From contig JAJYRQ010000012.1 of the NCBI GenBank assembly GCA_021794015.1, forward strand, positions 1 to 64,000: a DNA stretch of 64,000 bases, read 5' to 3'. The DNA is from Deltaproteobacteria bacterium. Lineage in GTDB: Bacteria; Desulfobacterota; Binatia; Binatales; Binataceae. A model generated the notes under the pieces. It was not told the origin of the DNA and ran no database searches. It saw nothing but the letters and a program-made list of their open reading frames with translations. Position 1 is the first letter of the stretch, and each line of letters begins with the position of its first letter. Below are positions 7,958 through 17,136 of the stretch, one piece after another. Made by a program: the position numbers and the translations under genes.

Positions 7958-8437
7958 TCATCGCACCACGACCTGTATATCGTCGGCCTCCTCGGGAAGG
8001 ATACCACGCCGGCGGTATTCGGCGGTCTTTTCGCGCGCGTAGTGGATGATCGCCGCCCGGCCATGGACAAGCGGCGCCAGGTCCTCCGTAAGATGGCTGG
8101 GCTCCAGTACCGCCAACCACCCCTCGCCATAAGGGTCGGTGTTAAGGAGCCGTGGATTCTTTAAAAGATCCCGGTTAACCTCCTGGATCGTGCCGCGCAG
8201 CGGGGTCCGGAGCGCGCCCACGAACTTGTTCGCCTCCAGCGTGCCGAAGGCCGCGCCGACCCGCGCCAGGCGTTTTCCGGGATGATGGAGCTCGACGTGG
8301 GCGATGCTCCCGGCCGCCCAGCAGCCGAGTTCGTCCATCCCGAGTCGCGCGCGCCCGCCCTCGACCTTGACCCAGAGGTGTTCGCCGGCAGCGTAGTAGC
8401 GGTCTTCAGGCAAGCGCATCAGGCGTGCTTTGGCCAT
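7958..8437 (-). CDS. lbpA: Lipoate-binding protein LbpA (GcvH-like), copy 1
   Basis: LbpA is a GcvH-like carrier whose lipoyl group takes part in sulfur oxidation by sHdr. The 159-aa protein has the H-protein fold with EHLWVKVEGGRARLGMDELG, the lipoylation loop GTLEANKFVGAL (acceptor Lys71; GcvH usually has ESGKWVG), LRTPLRGTIQEVN and NTDPYGEGWLAVLEP. It lacks any other glycine cleavage gene nearby and sits next to the lipS pair and tusA. It differs clearly from the second LbpA at 21171-21641, so the two probably have separate partners. Confidence 0.9.
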   Translation of the reverse strand: MAKARLMRLPEDRYYAAGEHLWVKVEGGRARLGMDELGCWAAGSIAHVELHHPGKRLARVGAAFGTLEANKFVGALRTPLRGTIQEVNRDLLKNPRLLNTDPYGEGWLAVLEPSHLTEDLAPLVHGRAAIIHYAREKTAEYRRRGILPEEADDIQVVVR

Positions 8438-8448
8438 GACCGTGCTCC

Positions 8449-9528
8449 TTACCTGTAATGCACCCAGCGATCGAGGCGCAGTTGGCGCCGGATGGCCGTG
8501 CGGTCGGCCGCCGTGGGTACGAATGGATAGTCCCGCCAGGGCTCGCCGGGCCGGTAGCTGCCGAACGGCCGGGTGCAGGAGACCAGGCCGGTTCTTTGGT
8601 CAGGGCATCCGTTGGTCATGAAAGCGATGCCATCCTCGATGGCGCGGTCGACCAACGCGCGAGGTATCGACGCCCGGGCCACTGCGCCCCGCCGGTTGTA
8701 CTGGATGTCGCCTGGGCGGATGTCTCCCGCCTCGAGGAGATGCTTGAGGAGCTGGATGCGCCGCCAGCGAAATAAACTCGGCCGCCGCGCGCCCGCCATC
8801 GCCGAGCCCGGCTCCGGAAAAAAGCAGAAAAGATAGGCATAGATTTGCGCGCGCCGAGCGCGGGCGCTGAACTCGAGAATTGCGCGGTCAGCGTCGCCCA
8901 GCCCGACCACCACGTGGCAGTTCACCTTCCAGGGGCCGAATATCTCGCGGGACCGCAGGATGATCTCCCAGTATTTCTTCCACTGCAGCCCGCCTCGGAC
9001 CGCCCGGCCGCGCCGCCGCTCGAAAGTCTCTTCGGTGACCGCATCGAGTCCCACGCCGATCATGTCCACGCCCGCGTCCTTATACTGTTGCAGGCGTTCG
9101 CGGTTTAGCACCGGCGGCGCGCAAAGCACCGAGATCGGGGTATCGGTCCGAGCCCGAAAGCGACGGATTATCTCCAGCGTGTCCGGATGGGTTCGCGGGT
9201 GGACCACTTGCGAGATGCAAAAGCGGCCCATCCGTTCGGCCTGCCTGGCCATCTGCTCGATGATCCGGTCGGTCGGGTACGCCGGCCAATCCACCCGGAT
9301 GAAGGACTTGTCTTCGTAGGTACCGGCGCGCTCGCGCGCCAGCCCGCAGTAGGCGCAGTTGGCGTGGCAGCCCCGCTCGTAGTCAAGCAGGACGTTGATG
9401 CCCCCCAGCTCCACGTCGCGGTAGAACCGCCCCGCCGCAAGCCTAAGCGAAAGCGCGGCGGCGTTGCTGGTGCGCAAGACCTCCGGGCTGCGCGGCCGAG
9501 AGCCAGCATTGAGCGCTGTCGCTTCCAT
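8449..9528 (-). CDS. Radical SAM lipoyl synthase-type protein (one of the LipS1/LipS2 pair)
   Basis: 359 aa, radical SAM family with cluster motif CHANCAYC (Cys54, 58, 61). The barrel includes QVVHPRTHPDTLEIIRRFRA, ISVLCAPPVL, DMIGVGLDAVTEETFERRRG and WKVNCHVVVGLGD, and a C-terminal region has TNGCPDQRTGLVSCTRPFGS whose cysteines may bind an auxiliary cluster. The LipS1/LipS2 pair inserts the two sulfurs into octanoyl groups on lipoyl domains, replacing LipA, and is characteristic of sHdr clusters. I cannot tell which of the two this is. The start at 9528 is set by GAGGAGAA upstream; the frame is open further but runs into the preceding gene. Confidence 0.8.
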   Translation of the reverse strand: MEATALNAGSRPRSPEVLRTSNAAALSLRLAAGRFYRDVELGGINVLLDYERGCHANCAYCGLARERAGTYEDKSFIRVDWPAYPTDRIIEQMARQAERMGRFCISQVVHPRTHPDTLEIIRRFRARTDTPISVLCAPPVLNRERLQQYKDAGVDMIGVGLDAVTEETFERRRGRAVRGGLQWKKYWEIILRSREIFGPWKVNCHVVVGLGDADRAILEFSARARRAQIYAYLFCFFPEPGSAMAGARRPSLFRWRRIQLLKHLLEAGDIRPGDIQYNRRGAVARASIPRALVDRAIEDGIAFMTNGCPDQRTGLVSCTRPFGSYRPGEPWRDYPFVPTAADRTAIRRQLRLDRWVHYR

Positions 9529-9541
9529 TAATCGGTTCTCC

Positions 9542-10498
9542 TCATAGCTCGTGGATTGAACAGCAGGCCTCATGGAAGGCCGGTTGCAGATTGCGACTGC
9601 GGGCGTAAGCGACGACTCCTTGGCCGGGATAGGCGATGCCGTTGAGACCCATGTCAATGGCCAGCCGGTCGGTCGCTTGCCTGTGAGCGCCACCCGGGCG
9701 CGCGCAGCCGAGATAGATAGGAGCGGCCGGCAACTTCAGGCGCGCCCGCTCGAAGAAGCGGCCGACCTCCTCGGGGGCCGGCGGCTCAACGTCCTGCATC
9801 GCCGTGGCCAATATCGGCGTAAGAACCACCAGCACCAGCGCCGCCACCGGGTAGCGTGCGACGATCTCGAGAGCGTTCTCTTCGCCCAGCATTCTGCCGT
9901 AATGCAGGCCCAGCACGATGTGAGGCATCACCGTGAGGCCGGCCTCGCAAAGCGCGGCCAGGGAAGCCGCGAAATCCGCAACCCGCTTTTTCTTCAGGTG
10001 GTAGACCTCGTGAATGGTCTGGTCGGACCCGACAATGTCGATTAGGGCGCCATCCACGCCGGCACGCTTCATCGCCCGGGCCGTTTCGATGTCAACCAGA
10101 CCGGTATGCAGGAACAGCTTCTGACCCAGCTCGCGCCTGACTCGGGCGAGCGACTCCAGGTGCTCGCGGTGCGGCACGCGCCCGTCAACAGTCATCCCGC
10201 CCGACACCAGCAAACCGCGCGTCCCGGCCGCGGCCAAGCCCTGCGCAAACTCGAACAAGGAGGCGCCGCGCGGGACCGCGCGCATGCTCAGCAGGACCGA
10301 AGACTTGCAATGATCACACTGCAGAGAACAGCGCCCCGCGGTAAGGCTCAGCGCCGTGAAGCGCTCGGGCGCGGCCTGCTGGAACTCCTCGGTGGCGTAG
10401 CGCTTGAGCCCGGGCGCGTGGAAGTGGATGCGGCGGCCGAAGTTGCGCAACCGCGTCTCAAACGCAGAGGACGTCACGCCGGTCAAATCACCGTGCAC
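9542..10498 (-). CDS. Radical SAM lipoyl synthase-type protein (second of the LipS1/LipS2 pair)
   Basis: 318 aa starting with GTG, 6 bases after the lipoate ligase stop. The radical SAM cluster motif CSLQCDHC lies at Cys57, 61, 64, preceded by FTALSLTAGR. LLVSGGMTVDGRVPH, LFLHTGLVDIETARAMKRAGVDGALIDIVGS and TVMPHIVLGLHYG follow the barrel. The C-terminus has IYLGCARPGGAHR and ends with EACCSIHEL, so extra cysteines are available for an auxiliary cluster. It forms a pair with the next gene; position between the lipoate ligase and lbpA supports lipoate assembly on LbpA. Confidence 0.8.
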   Translation of the reverse strand: MHGDLTGVTSSAFETRLRNFGRRIHFHAPGLKRYATEEFQQAAPERFTALSLTAGRCSLQCDHCKSSVLLSMRAVPRGASLFEFAQGLAAAGTRGLLVSGGMTVDGRVPHREHLESLARVRRELGQKLFLHTGLVDIETARAMKRAGVDGALIDIVGSDQTIHEVYHLKKKRVADFAASLAALCEAGLTVMPHIVLGLHYGRMLGEENALEIVARYPVAALVLVVLTPILATAMQDVEPPAPEEVGRFFERARLKLPAAPIYLGCARPGGAHRQATDRLAIDMGLNGIAYPGQGVVAYARSRNLQPAFHEACCSIHEL

Positions 10499-10504
10499 CG
10501 CGCG

Positions 10505-11599
10505 CTACCTCACGTTAACGAAGCAGCCGTAGGGTCCTCCCTGGCTGCTCAATTTGCGCGCCTCGGCGACGGCGTCCAAGATGGCGCCGACCAGTTCCCG
10601 AGCCTCGAGCTCGCCCAGCGATCCGGTATGCCGGGCCACCACGGCCGCGATTATCTCTGGCTCGGCCGGCTGGTGCGCCAGGGCCTTTTCCACCGCCAGG
10701 ATCGCGCTCTCGTCGGCCATAAAATCACCGGTGATGGTAACGTCCTTAATCCGGTCCCCAGCCAGCGACAGGTAGAGCCGCAACAGACCGGCCGGGGTTT
10801 TGCGCAAGCTTGCGCCGAGCGCGTCGGGCGTCGGCTGGCGCCGCAGTATCCAGGCGTCCTGCAGATATTTCTCCCGCTCCAAGGCCCGCGCCGCCTCCGC
10901 TTCTTCCGGCGTGAAATCGCCTCGCTCGAACCGCGTCTGCTCGACCGCCGCAAAGCCGCTGCGGATGGCATCCCGCACCTCGGCGACCGCGCGCGCGCCG
11001 GCGCATTCGCGGCGCACGGTGGTCAAGTTCTCGGCCACTCGGGCCCGCAGCTTGTCCGAAAGCTTTTCGGCGGGGATTTTCAGCACCCGCAGCATCAGGT
11101 CGACGTCGAGGTCGACAAGCAGGCTGGCGTGGAAGAGAAAAGTCCCCTCCTCGTCGCGGCAAACGCCCAGCCCGGCAATCTTGCGGCCGCCGACACGAAG
11201 GTCGTTCTTCGCCTCGAGGCTGGCGCGGATGCCCAGCCGTTCCAGCCCGGCCAAAATCCCCCGGCCATAGCGGGCAAAAATTTCCTTCGGGTGCTCCGGC
11301 ACCCCCGCCCGGCGAAAGGAGTCTACCACCGCGATGCCGAGCTGATCCTCGCCCATCAGGATCGCGCCGCCGCCGGTCGGACGGCGGTTGACCGCAACTT
11401 TAGCCTCGCGGCAGAAGGCAAGGTCGAGTTCGGCCTCGAGGTTCTGAAACTTGCCCACCAGCGCGCAGTGGGAGCGGTAGGTATAAAGGCGCAGGGCGGG
11501 GCCGCGAGTGGACATCAGGGATTCGTCGGCCGCCAGCCCGGCCGAGGCCGAGACGCCGTCGTGCTCGAGATAGCGCCAGGTTTTTGCCGCTGCCTCCAT
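10505..11599 (-). CDS. slplA: Lipoate-protein ligase, sLpl(AB)-like
   Basis: Activates octanoate or lipoate and attaches it to LbpA. The 364-aa protein has the BPL/LPL catalytic core: YRSHCALVGKFQNLEAELDL, NRRPTGGGAILM (about 71-82), NDLRVGGRKIAGLGVC and FLFHASLLVDLDVDLM, followed by an accessory C-terminal domain (about 240-364) as in two-domain LplA. It overlaps the upstream zinc-ribbon gene by one base (TGATG), so the two are translationally coupled. The lipS pair follows directly. The gene symbol is used by analogy with sHdr clusters. Confidence 0.85.
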   Translation of the reverse strand: MEAAAKTWRYLEHDGVSASAGLAADESLMSTRGPALRLYTYRSHCALVGKFQNLEAELDLAFCREAKVAVNRRPTGGGAILMGEDQLGIAVVDSFRRAGVPEHPKEIFARYGRGILAGLERLGIRASLEAKNDLRVGGRKIAGLGVCRDEEGTFLFHASLLVDLDVDLMLRVLKIPAEKLSDKLRARVAENLTTVRRECAGARAVAEVRDAIRSGFAAVEQTRFERGDFTPEEAEAARALEREKYLQDAWILRRQPTPDALGASLRKTPAGLLRLYLSLAGDRIKDVTITGDFMADESAILAVEKALAHQPAEPEIIAAVVARHTGSLGELEARELVGAILDAVAEARKLSSQGGPYGCFVNVR

Positions 11600-11886
11600 C
11601 AGCCGTTATCCTCCGGTCCAGGGCCGTGTGTTTCCCAGTGGTAAAGCAACAGGTCAAACGCAACCAGGCGGATTTCCCGCTCGTATTCCTCGAGAAAGCC
11701 GGGCTCCTTCCAACGGGGTTTGACCCGCTTCTCGATCGTCTGCCCGCAGCTTGGGCAGGTGAGCGCAAAGAACATCCTGCCGCTCGCCTCGTCGCGCCGA
11801 GTGCGCACTTGCTCGGCGTGGGCGGCGCTAAGGTGCGCATGCAGCGCGCGCCGTTGGCCGGCAAACGAACAATAGGCGCACGTCAT
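11599..11886 (-). CDS. Small Cys/His zinc-binding protein of unknown function
   Basis: 95 aa. N-terminal CAYC followed by two His (ALHAHLSAAH) is a C2H2-like site, and CPSC with further basic residues forms a second zinc knuckle half. The remainder is helical and acidic (EEYEREIRLVAFDLLLYHWETHG). It overlaps the lipoate ligase start and lies downstream of emo, firmly within the sulfur island. I do not recognise the family. A chaperone or adaptor for the lipoate ligase is conceivable from the coupling, but that is speculation. Confidence 0.75.
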   Translation of the reverse strand: MTCAYCSFAGQRRALHAHLSAAHAEQVRTRRDEASGRMFFALTCPSCGQTIEKRVKPRWKEPGFLEEYEREIRLVAFDLLLYHWETHGPGPEDNG

Positions 11887-11935
11887 GGCCCGTCACGCGC
11901 CGTGCGGGCCGGGTGTTGCCTGGCCGCGCCGTGTC

Positions 11936-14047
11936 TTAAGCCGGTCCATCCTGGGCTAACGCCTCCTCGACCAGCTCGGCGATGTCGCGCACCCGGATTT
12001 TGCCTTCGTTTCCCGAGGTTTTGACCGCATCCTCGTACATGGTCACATCCTTGGGGCAGGCCACCACAAAGTAGTCAACTCCGCCGAGCGCCACCGCCTC
12101 CTTGATACGGTTCTCGCTGGGCCGCTCCCGGACGTTGGACTCATCCATCCAGATGCGCCCGCCGCCGGCCCCGCAGCAAAAGCTGTTCTGGCGCGAGCGA
12201 GGCATCTCGACGAGATCGAGGCCGAGCCACCCGATGAGCCGGCGAGGGGCGTCGTAGACGCCGTTGTAGCGACCCAGGTAGCAGGGGTCATGGTAAGTAG
12301 CCCGCTTGCCGAGCGGAGCCTTGAGCCTCAATTTGCCCTGCTCGGCGAGCCGCACCAGGACCTGCGTGTAGTGCGACACCGCGTACGTTGCGCCGAAGTC
12401 GGGGTATTCGTTCTTAAGCGTGTTGAAGGAGTGGGGATCGGTGGTGACCATTTCCCGGAACCGGCACTGCGCCAACATCTGAACGTTGTGCTCGGCGAGC
12501 AGCTCGAACAGTCCTTCCTCGCCGCAGCGACGGACGTCGTTGCCGGCATTGCGTTCGCCGTCGTAGGCGATGCCGAAGTCGAGGCCGGCGCGCCAAAAGA
12601 CGCGGGCCAGCGCGCGCGAGACCTCCTGCACGCGCGGGTTGTAGGAGGCGTAGTCGCCCACGAACCAGAGAAATTCCACCGGCTCCTTGCGGGCATCCTT
12701 CACCGCAAATGGCAGCCCCCTGGTCCACCGGCCGCGCAGTTTCTCCGACTGGCCGAAAGAGTTGCCGCGCCTGGCCAGGCTCTCAAACGCTTCGCCCAGC
12801 CGCCGATCGACCTCGCCGTCCTCGATCAAGCTGCGGCGCAGGCCGACGATTAGTGGGACGTGTTCGATGCCGACCGGACAGACGGCCACGCAGGCCCGGC
12901 AGGTGGTGCAAGCCCACAGCGTATCGCTCCTGATGACGCCGCCGGCAAGCGCCGCCTCCGGCTGTGGCGCAGCATCTCTGCCGAGAAAGCGCGGCTGCTC
13001 GAGCGCCGGCCGCGCCCAACTCGCATCGGCGTACTCGCGCAGATCGAGGATCAGATCGCGCGGCGAAAGCGGCGCCCCCGAGGCGCGCGCCGGGCAGGCC
13101 ATATGGCACCGTCCGCACTTGGTGCACGCGTCAAGCTCCAGCAGGTTCTTCCACGACAGGTCGGCCAGCTTCTTCACTCCCAGGTGCTCAGACCCGGCCA
13201 CTGCGCGGGGCAAGCGCCGCCCGGCGTCGGCGTCGGCAAAGACCAGGGTCGCCAAAGCCGTGACCATGTGGCTCGCCTTGGAGAAAGGAATGTAGGCGAC
13301 GAACGCCAGTGCCAGAAGCGCGTGCACCCACCAAACGTAAAAGTGAAGCTGGCTCGAGCTGTGATGGGGCAGACCGGCGGCCTGCAACGCGTCCGCCAAC
13401 CTCCAGCCCACCACCGACCAGACCTCGAAGGCGGGGCGGTCCGCTGCGATCCTCAGACCCTCGACCAGGAAGCCGGTTGCCGCGATCGCCAGAAAGAGAC
13501 CCAGAAAAAGCGCGTCGCCACGTACGTATGCGCTCCGGTCGTACTCCCCGGCCGGGCGGTCAACGCGGGCATAGTCGAGCTGCGGCAGCCCAAAGAGTTT
13601 GCGCCTAAGCCACATCGCCGCAACGCCGGCCAAGAAAGCAAAACCGAACAAGTTCAGCAGCAGCTTGAACCAGAGGTAGAATGCGCCGTGCCAAAAACGC
13701 CAGGCCGGATGAACCAGCCGCAGGAGGTCGTCGTCGATGAAGACGATCGTCGTGCCAATGAAGAGCGCGACGAAGCCCCACAGGAGTGCGCCGTGAAGCA
13801 CTCCCGCCAAGGCGTCGCGCTTCGCCACGCCGGTGCTGGATGCCACCACCGCCAGCGCGCGGGCCAGGCGCGCCGGCAAGTTGTCAAACCGGCGCTCGAA
13901 CCGTCCTCGCCGGTACTTGCGCAGCTTAAGGAACACCCCATAGGCGAAGACCGCCAAGGCTACGCAGGCCAGCGCGTAAAAGAGCGCCACCTCCGCGCTC
14001 GAAAAGTTGCGGAACGTTTCGCGGTCTACCCTGACGCCCACCGTCAT
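11936..14047 (-). CDS. emo: ETF:quinone oxidoreductase of EMO type (membrane FeS/CCG protein)
   Basis: 703 aa. The N-terminal ~275 residues carry membrane helices of the nitrate reductase gamma/HdrE type (for example 20-40, 82-104, 125-147, 180-200, 238-256). They are followed by two 4Fe-4S motifs, CTKCGRCHMACP (308-319) and CTTCRACVAVCP, and HdrD-like CCG regions including DPCYLGRYNGVYDAPRRL and SFCCGAGGG. EMO proteins pass electrons from EtfAB to menaquinone. It starts 8 bases after etfA; the frame is open upstream into etfA, but the ATG at 14047 preceded by GGGCGGGAG is the natural start. It gives this sHdr locus a direct link to the respiratory chain. Confidence 0.9.
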   Translation of the reverse strand: MTVGVRVDRETFRNFSSAEVALFYALACVALAVFAYGVFLKLRKYRRGRFERRFDNLPARLARALAVVASSTGVAKRDALAGVLHGALLWGFVALFIGTTIVFIDDDLLRLVHPAWRFWHGAFYLWFKLLLNLFGFAFLAGVAAMWLRRKLFGLPQLDYARVDRPAGEYDRSAYVRGDALFLGLFLAIAATGFLVEGLRIAADRPAFEVWSVVGWRLADALQAAGLPHHSSSQLHFYVWWVHALLALAFVAYIPFSKASHMVTALATLVFADADAGRRLPRAVAGSEHLGVKKLADLSWKNLLELDACTKCGRCHMACPARASGAPLSPRDLILDLREYADASWARPALEQPRFLGRDAAPQPEAALAGGVIRSDTLWACTTCRACVAVCPVGIEHVPLIVGLRRSLIEDGEVDRRLGEAFESLARRGNSFGQSEKLRGRWTRGLPFAVKDARKEPVEFLWFVGDYASYNPRVQEVSRALARVFWRAGLDFGIAYDGERNAGNDVRRCGEEGLFELLAEHNVQMLAQCRFREMVTTDPHSFNTLKNEYPDFGATYAVSHYTQVLVRLAEQGKLRLKAPLGKRATYHDPCYLGRYNGVYDAPRRLIGWLGLDLVEMPRSRQNSFCCGAGGGRIWMDESNVRERPSENRIKEAVALGGVDYFVVACPKDVTMYEDAVKTSGNEGKIRVRDIAELVEEALAQDGPA

Positions 14048-14055
14048 CTCCCGCC

Positions 14056-15039
14056 CTAGCCTCGCAGCGCCCTCAGCTTCTCGGTCAACGCGGGCACTAC
14101 CTCGAAGAGGTCCGCGGCCACCCCGTAGTGGGCGACATCGAAGATGGGCGCCTTGGGGTCCGAGTTGATGGCAATAATCGTCGCGGCATCCTTCATGCCC
14201 TGCACGTGCTCCGGAGCGCCGCTGATGCCGACGGCAAGATAAACCTTCGGCTTGACCGAGGCGCCCGACTTGCCCACCTGGCGACTCTTGGGCATCCAAC
14301 CCATGTCCACCAGCGGTCGCGAGGCGCACAGTGCAGCGCCGAGCGCCTCGGCCAGCTCCTGCACCAGCGCGAGATTCTCCTTGTCCTGGATTCCCCGGCC
14401 GACGCTCACCAGGACCTCTTGTTTGCTGATATCGATGTCGGCCGCCTCCGGCCGCTCAAGCCGCTTGAAGGCTACCCGCGCGTTATCAAGCTGGGGGCAG
14501 GGGCTAACCGTTTCAACAGCGACCGGCTTGCCGCTCTTGCCTTTGTCGGCGGGAAAGGCGCCGGCAAGCAGCGAAAGCACCGCCGCGCCGCCCTCGACTT
14601 CCGCCTCAACGGCGATCTTGCCGCCGTAGAGCCGGCTGGTGGCTACAATCTTGGCGCCCTCGACCGCCAGCCCGGCAACGTTGGTGACCACCGCAACTCC
14701 CAGTGCAACCGCCAGCGCCGGCGCGAGGTCCATGCCTTTGGAGCTATTGCTGACCAACGTGACGGCCGGCGGGCGCTCCTTGAGCAGCGCCGCAAGCTGA
14801 ACGATGTGGGCCTCGGGAGCGAAGCCGGCCAGCGCCGCGTGGTCGACGCACAGAGCGGCGTCGGCCGCACCGCACGCGCCGGCTACTCCGCTCGCCTCGC
14901 CACCCGCACCCAGCACCAGCGCGTAAAGCTTGCCTGCCCGGGCGTCTGCCAGTTGTCTGCCGGCGCTGAGCAGCTCGAAGGAGAGTTCGGCGATTTGACC
15001 GTTTAGGTGCTCGACTACGACGTAAACGCCTGCTGGCAT
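14056..15039 (-). CDS. etfA: Electron transfer flavoprotein alpha subunit
   Basis: 327 aa. The C-terminal FAD domain is clear: LVSVGRGIQDKENL, SRPLVDMGWMPKSRQVGKSG, KPKVYLAVGISGAPEHVQGM and INSDPKAPIFDVAHYGV. The N-terminal domain (VYVVVEHLNGQIAELSFELL) is also typical. With EtfB it would accept electrons from the sHdr complex and pass them to EMO. I took the ATG at 15039, 17 bases after etfB; a GTG nine codons earlier, almost touching etfB, is an alternative. The order hdrB3-etfB-etfA-emo is what I recall for type II sHdr clusters. Confidence 0.92.
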   Translation of the reverse strand: MPAGVYVVVEHLNGQIAELSFELLSAGRQLADARAGKLYALVLGAGGEASGVAGACGAADAALCVDHAALAGFAPEAHIVQLAALLKERPPAVTLVSNSSKGMDLAPALAVALGVAVVTNVAGLAVEGAKIVATSRLYGGKIAVEAEVEGGAAVLSLLAGAFPADKGKSGKPVAVETVSPCPQLDNARVAFKRLERPEAADIDISKQEVLVSVGRGIQDKENLALVQELAEALGAALCASRPLVDMGWMPKSRQVGKSGASVKPKVYLAVGISGAPEHVQGMKDAATIIAINSDPKAPIFDVAHYGVAADLFEVVPALTEKLRALRG

Positions 15040-15056
15040 GCGCTTGCCTACCTTGT

Positions 15057-15821
15057 CTACCGAGACAGGCCGCGTTCGCTCAGGATGGCGACCAGTTTTG
15101 CCGCAATCTCCTCGGGCGTGCCCTGGATCATTTCGGCCTGCGCCGCCGCCTCCGGCTTGAAGACGCGGCGCACGCGCAGGCCTGAGCGACCGTCCGTGGC
15201 GACCGCGAGCCGCTCCAGCTTGGCGCTCTTCTGCGCCTGTCGCACCTTGCTGACCGGTGCATAGCGCGGCGTTCGGCGCGCCGCCTGCACCCCGATGACG
15301 GCGGGCAAGCGCACCTCCAACTCCGCGCTCACCCCCCCCGAGTGTTCCTGCTTCACCTGGGCCGTCTCGCCCGCTAGCTCGACCCTGGTAACCACGCTTA
15401 CGTGCGGCCAGCCCAGCATCGCGGCGAGCAAGACCGCGACCTGCCCGTCGAGGTCTTCGACCGACTGCACGCCGGTTAGAACGAGATTGGCCCCGAGCCG
15501 GCCAATCGCGTCTGCCAGCGCGCGGGCGAGCCGATGGTTGTCCATTGGCGCCGAGAAATCGCCCGCCAGCTTGAGCGCGCGATCGGCGCCCTTGGCCAGC
15601 GCGGTAAAGAGCAGCTCTTCGGCTTGCCCGCCCTCGGCCGTAACCACGGTCACTTTCGCCCCCGAGCCATCCTTGAGGCACAGCGCCTCTTCCAGGGCCT
15701 GCTCGTCCCACTCGGAGATGCCGAGCTTGGCCGCCTGGCGGTCGATGTCGGTCGCCTCGGCGTTGATCTGCAGCTCCTCGACCAAATCGGGAGACTGCCT
15801 GAGCGGCACCACGATGTGCAT
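15057..15821 (-). CDS. etfB: Electron transfer flavoprotein beta subunit
   Basis: 254 aa. It shows the EtfB pattern: IVVPLRQSPDL at the start, ISEWDEQALEEALCLKD, VTVVTAEGGQAEELLFTALAKGADRALKL, the nucleotide-binding LGANLVLTGVQSVEDLDGQVAVLLAAMLGWPHVS and EVRLPAVIGVQAARRTPRY. The start at 15821 gives the normal N-terminus; an in-frame ATG 11 codons earlier overlaps hdrB3. No acyl-CoA dehydrogenase lies in this operon, so the electron donor is more likely sHdr than fatty-acid oxidation. Confidence 0.93.
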   Translation of the reverse strand: MHIVVPLRQSPDLVEELQINAEATDIDRQAAKLGISEWDEQALEEALCLKDGSGAKVTVVTAEGGQAEELLFTALAKGADRALKLAGDFSAPMDNHRLARALADAIGRLGANLVLTGVQSVEDLDGQVAVLLAAMLGWPHVSVVTRVELAGETAQVKQEHSGGVSAELEVRLPAVIGVQAARRTPRYAPVSKVRQAQKSAKLERLAVATDGRSGLRVRRVFKPEAAAQAEMIQGTPEEIAAKLVAILSERGLSR

Positions 15822-15837
15822 AAGCCCAAAACCCTTC

Positions 15838-17136
15838 TCAGCGAGCCGCGCCAAGCCGCGCCTGGTCTACCAGCTCGATGATGTCGCGTACCAGGAGTTT
15901 GCCCTCGTTGCCGGTCGACTTGACGGCATCCTCGAAGCGGGACACCTCGAACGGGCAGCAAACCGCGAGCACGTCGGCGCCGACCTCCACCGCCTCGCGC
16001 ACGCGCCTTTCCGAGAGCCGCTCCCCAAGGTGGCGGGCGTTGAAGCCGTCAAGCCACATGCCGCCGCCGCCACCCCCGCAGCAGTAGCCGTTTTGCCGGC
16101 AGCGAAACATCTCGACCAGTTCCAGCCCGGGGATCGCGTTAATGATTTCGCGCGGCGCCTGGTACTCTCCGTTGTGCCGTCCCAGGTAGCAGGGATCGTG
16201 AAAGGTAACTCTGTAGTGAAGCGCTTCTTTCCACTCGAGCCGGGAAACGAGCGGCGCCAGGAGCTGCGTGTAGTGGACGACCTGGTAGTTGGCTCCATAC
16301 TTCGGGTACTCGTTCCTGAATGCGTTGTAGGCATGCGGATCGGTCACCATCAGTTGCCGGAACTGGTACTTGCCAAGGGTCTTGATGTTTTCCTCGGCTA
16401 AGCTCTCGAAGAGCCCTTTCTCGCCGGCCAGGCGCTGGGAGTCGGCCACACATTTCTCCTCGACTCCGACGATCCCGAAGTCCACGCCCAGGGCGGCCAG
16501 CGTACGGGCCAGCGCCCGCGCGGCCTCCTTGCCGCGCCAGTGGTAGGCCGGATAACACTCGACCCACCAGAGCACGTCCACCGGCCGGCCCAGCTTGGCG
16601 ACAATGGGCACCTCGACGCCGGCCTCGGCCGTCCATTCGGCGCGCTTGCGTGCCGGCTCGCCGAGCGGGTTGCCGTACCTGGCGGTTTTTTCGAAGGCGT
16701 CCTGAAGCTCCGCCGGCATGCTGCCCGCCAGCACCGCCTGCTCGCGCACCGCCGGCATAATCTCGACCATGTTCACTTCTTTGGGACAGACCCGCAGGCA
16801 GTTCATGCAAGTGGTGCAGAGCCAGAGATCGTCGGCGCTGAAAAGGTCCATGCCGGCCTGCACCTTGCGGAAGATCTTGCGCGGCCCGTAATCCCCCACC
16901 ACGTCCACCGGGCACACGCCGACGCACTTGCCGCACTGGTAGCACCAGCCCAGCGACTCGCCGCCCTCAAGGGCCGTTATCTTGCTCAGTTGTTCCGGGG
17001 TGTATTCCCAGATAACGCGCTGCTCGAACATCCGGTTCCAGTGGCCGGAAATGTCCGACCCGTCCAGAACCAACCGCTGGTGCTCGCGGATGCGTTCGGG
17101 CTCAACCGACAGCAGCTTTCCCTTTTCCACCGGCAT
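15838..17136 (-). CDS. shdrB3: sHdrB3-like FeS/CCG protein of the sulfur-oxidising Hdr complex
   Basis: 432 aa, soluble. Two 4Fe-4S motifs lie in the first third, CYQCGKCVGVCP (Cys65-75) and CTTCMNCLRVCP (Cys107-117). CCG elements follow: DPCYLGRHNGEYQAPREI and a Gly-rich NGYCCGGGGGGMW. This fuses HdrC-like and HdrB-like parts, resembling the soluble half of EMO encoded three genes downstream. It starts one base into the stop of the 'hyp' gene (TGATG). In type I clusters this position holds shdrC2 and shdrB2; here it is followed by etfBA-emo, marking type II. Confidence 0.88.
   Translation of the reverse strand: MPVEKGKLLSVEPERIREHQRLVLDGSDISGHWNRMFEQRVIWEYTPEQLSKITALEGGESLGWCYQCGKCVGVCPVDVVGDYGPRKIFRKVQAGMDLFSADDLWLCTTCMNCLRVCPKEVNMVEIMPAVREQAVLAGSMPAELQDAFEKTARYGNPLGEPARKRAEWTAEAGVEVPIVAKLGRPVDVLWWVECYPAYHWRGKEAARALARTLAALGVDFGIVGVEEKCVADSQRLAGEKGLFESLAEENIKTLGKYQFRQLMVTDPHAYNAFRNEYPKYGANYQVVHYTQLLAPLVSRLEWKEALHYRVTFHDPCYLGRHNGEYQAPREIINAIPGLELVEMFRCRQNGYCCGGGGGGMWLDGFNARHLGERLSERRVREAVEVGADVLAVCCPFEVSRFEDAVKSTGNEGKLLVRDIIELVDQARLGAAR

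Noticed and set aside
7958..8437. Possible glycine cleavage H protein
   Set aside because: No gcvT or gcvP nearby and the context is lipoate assembly and sulfur relay, so LbpA is the better call.
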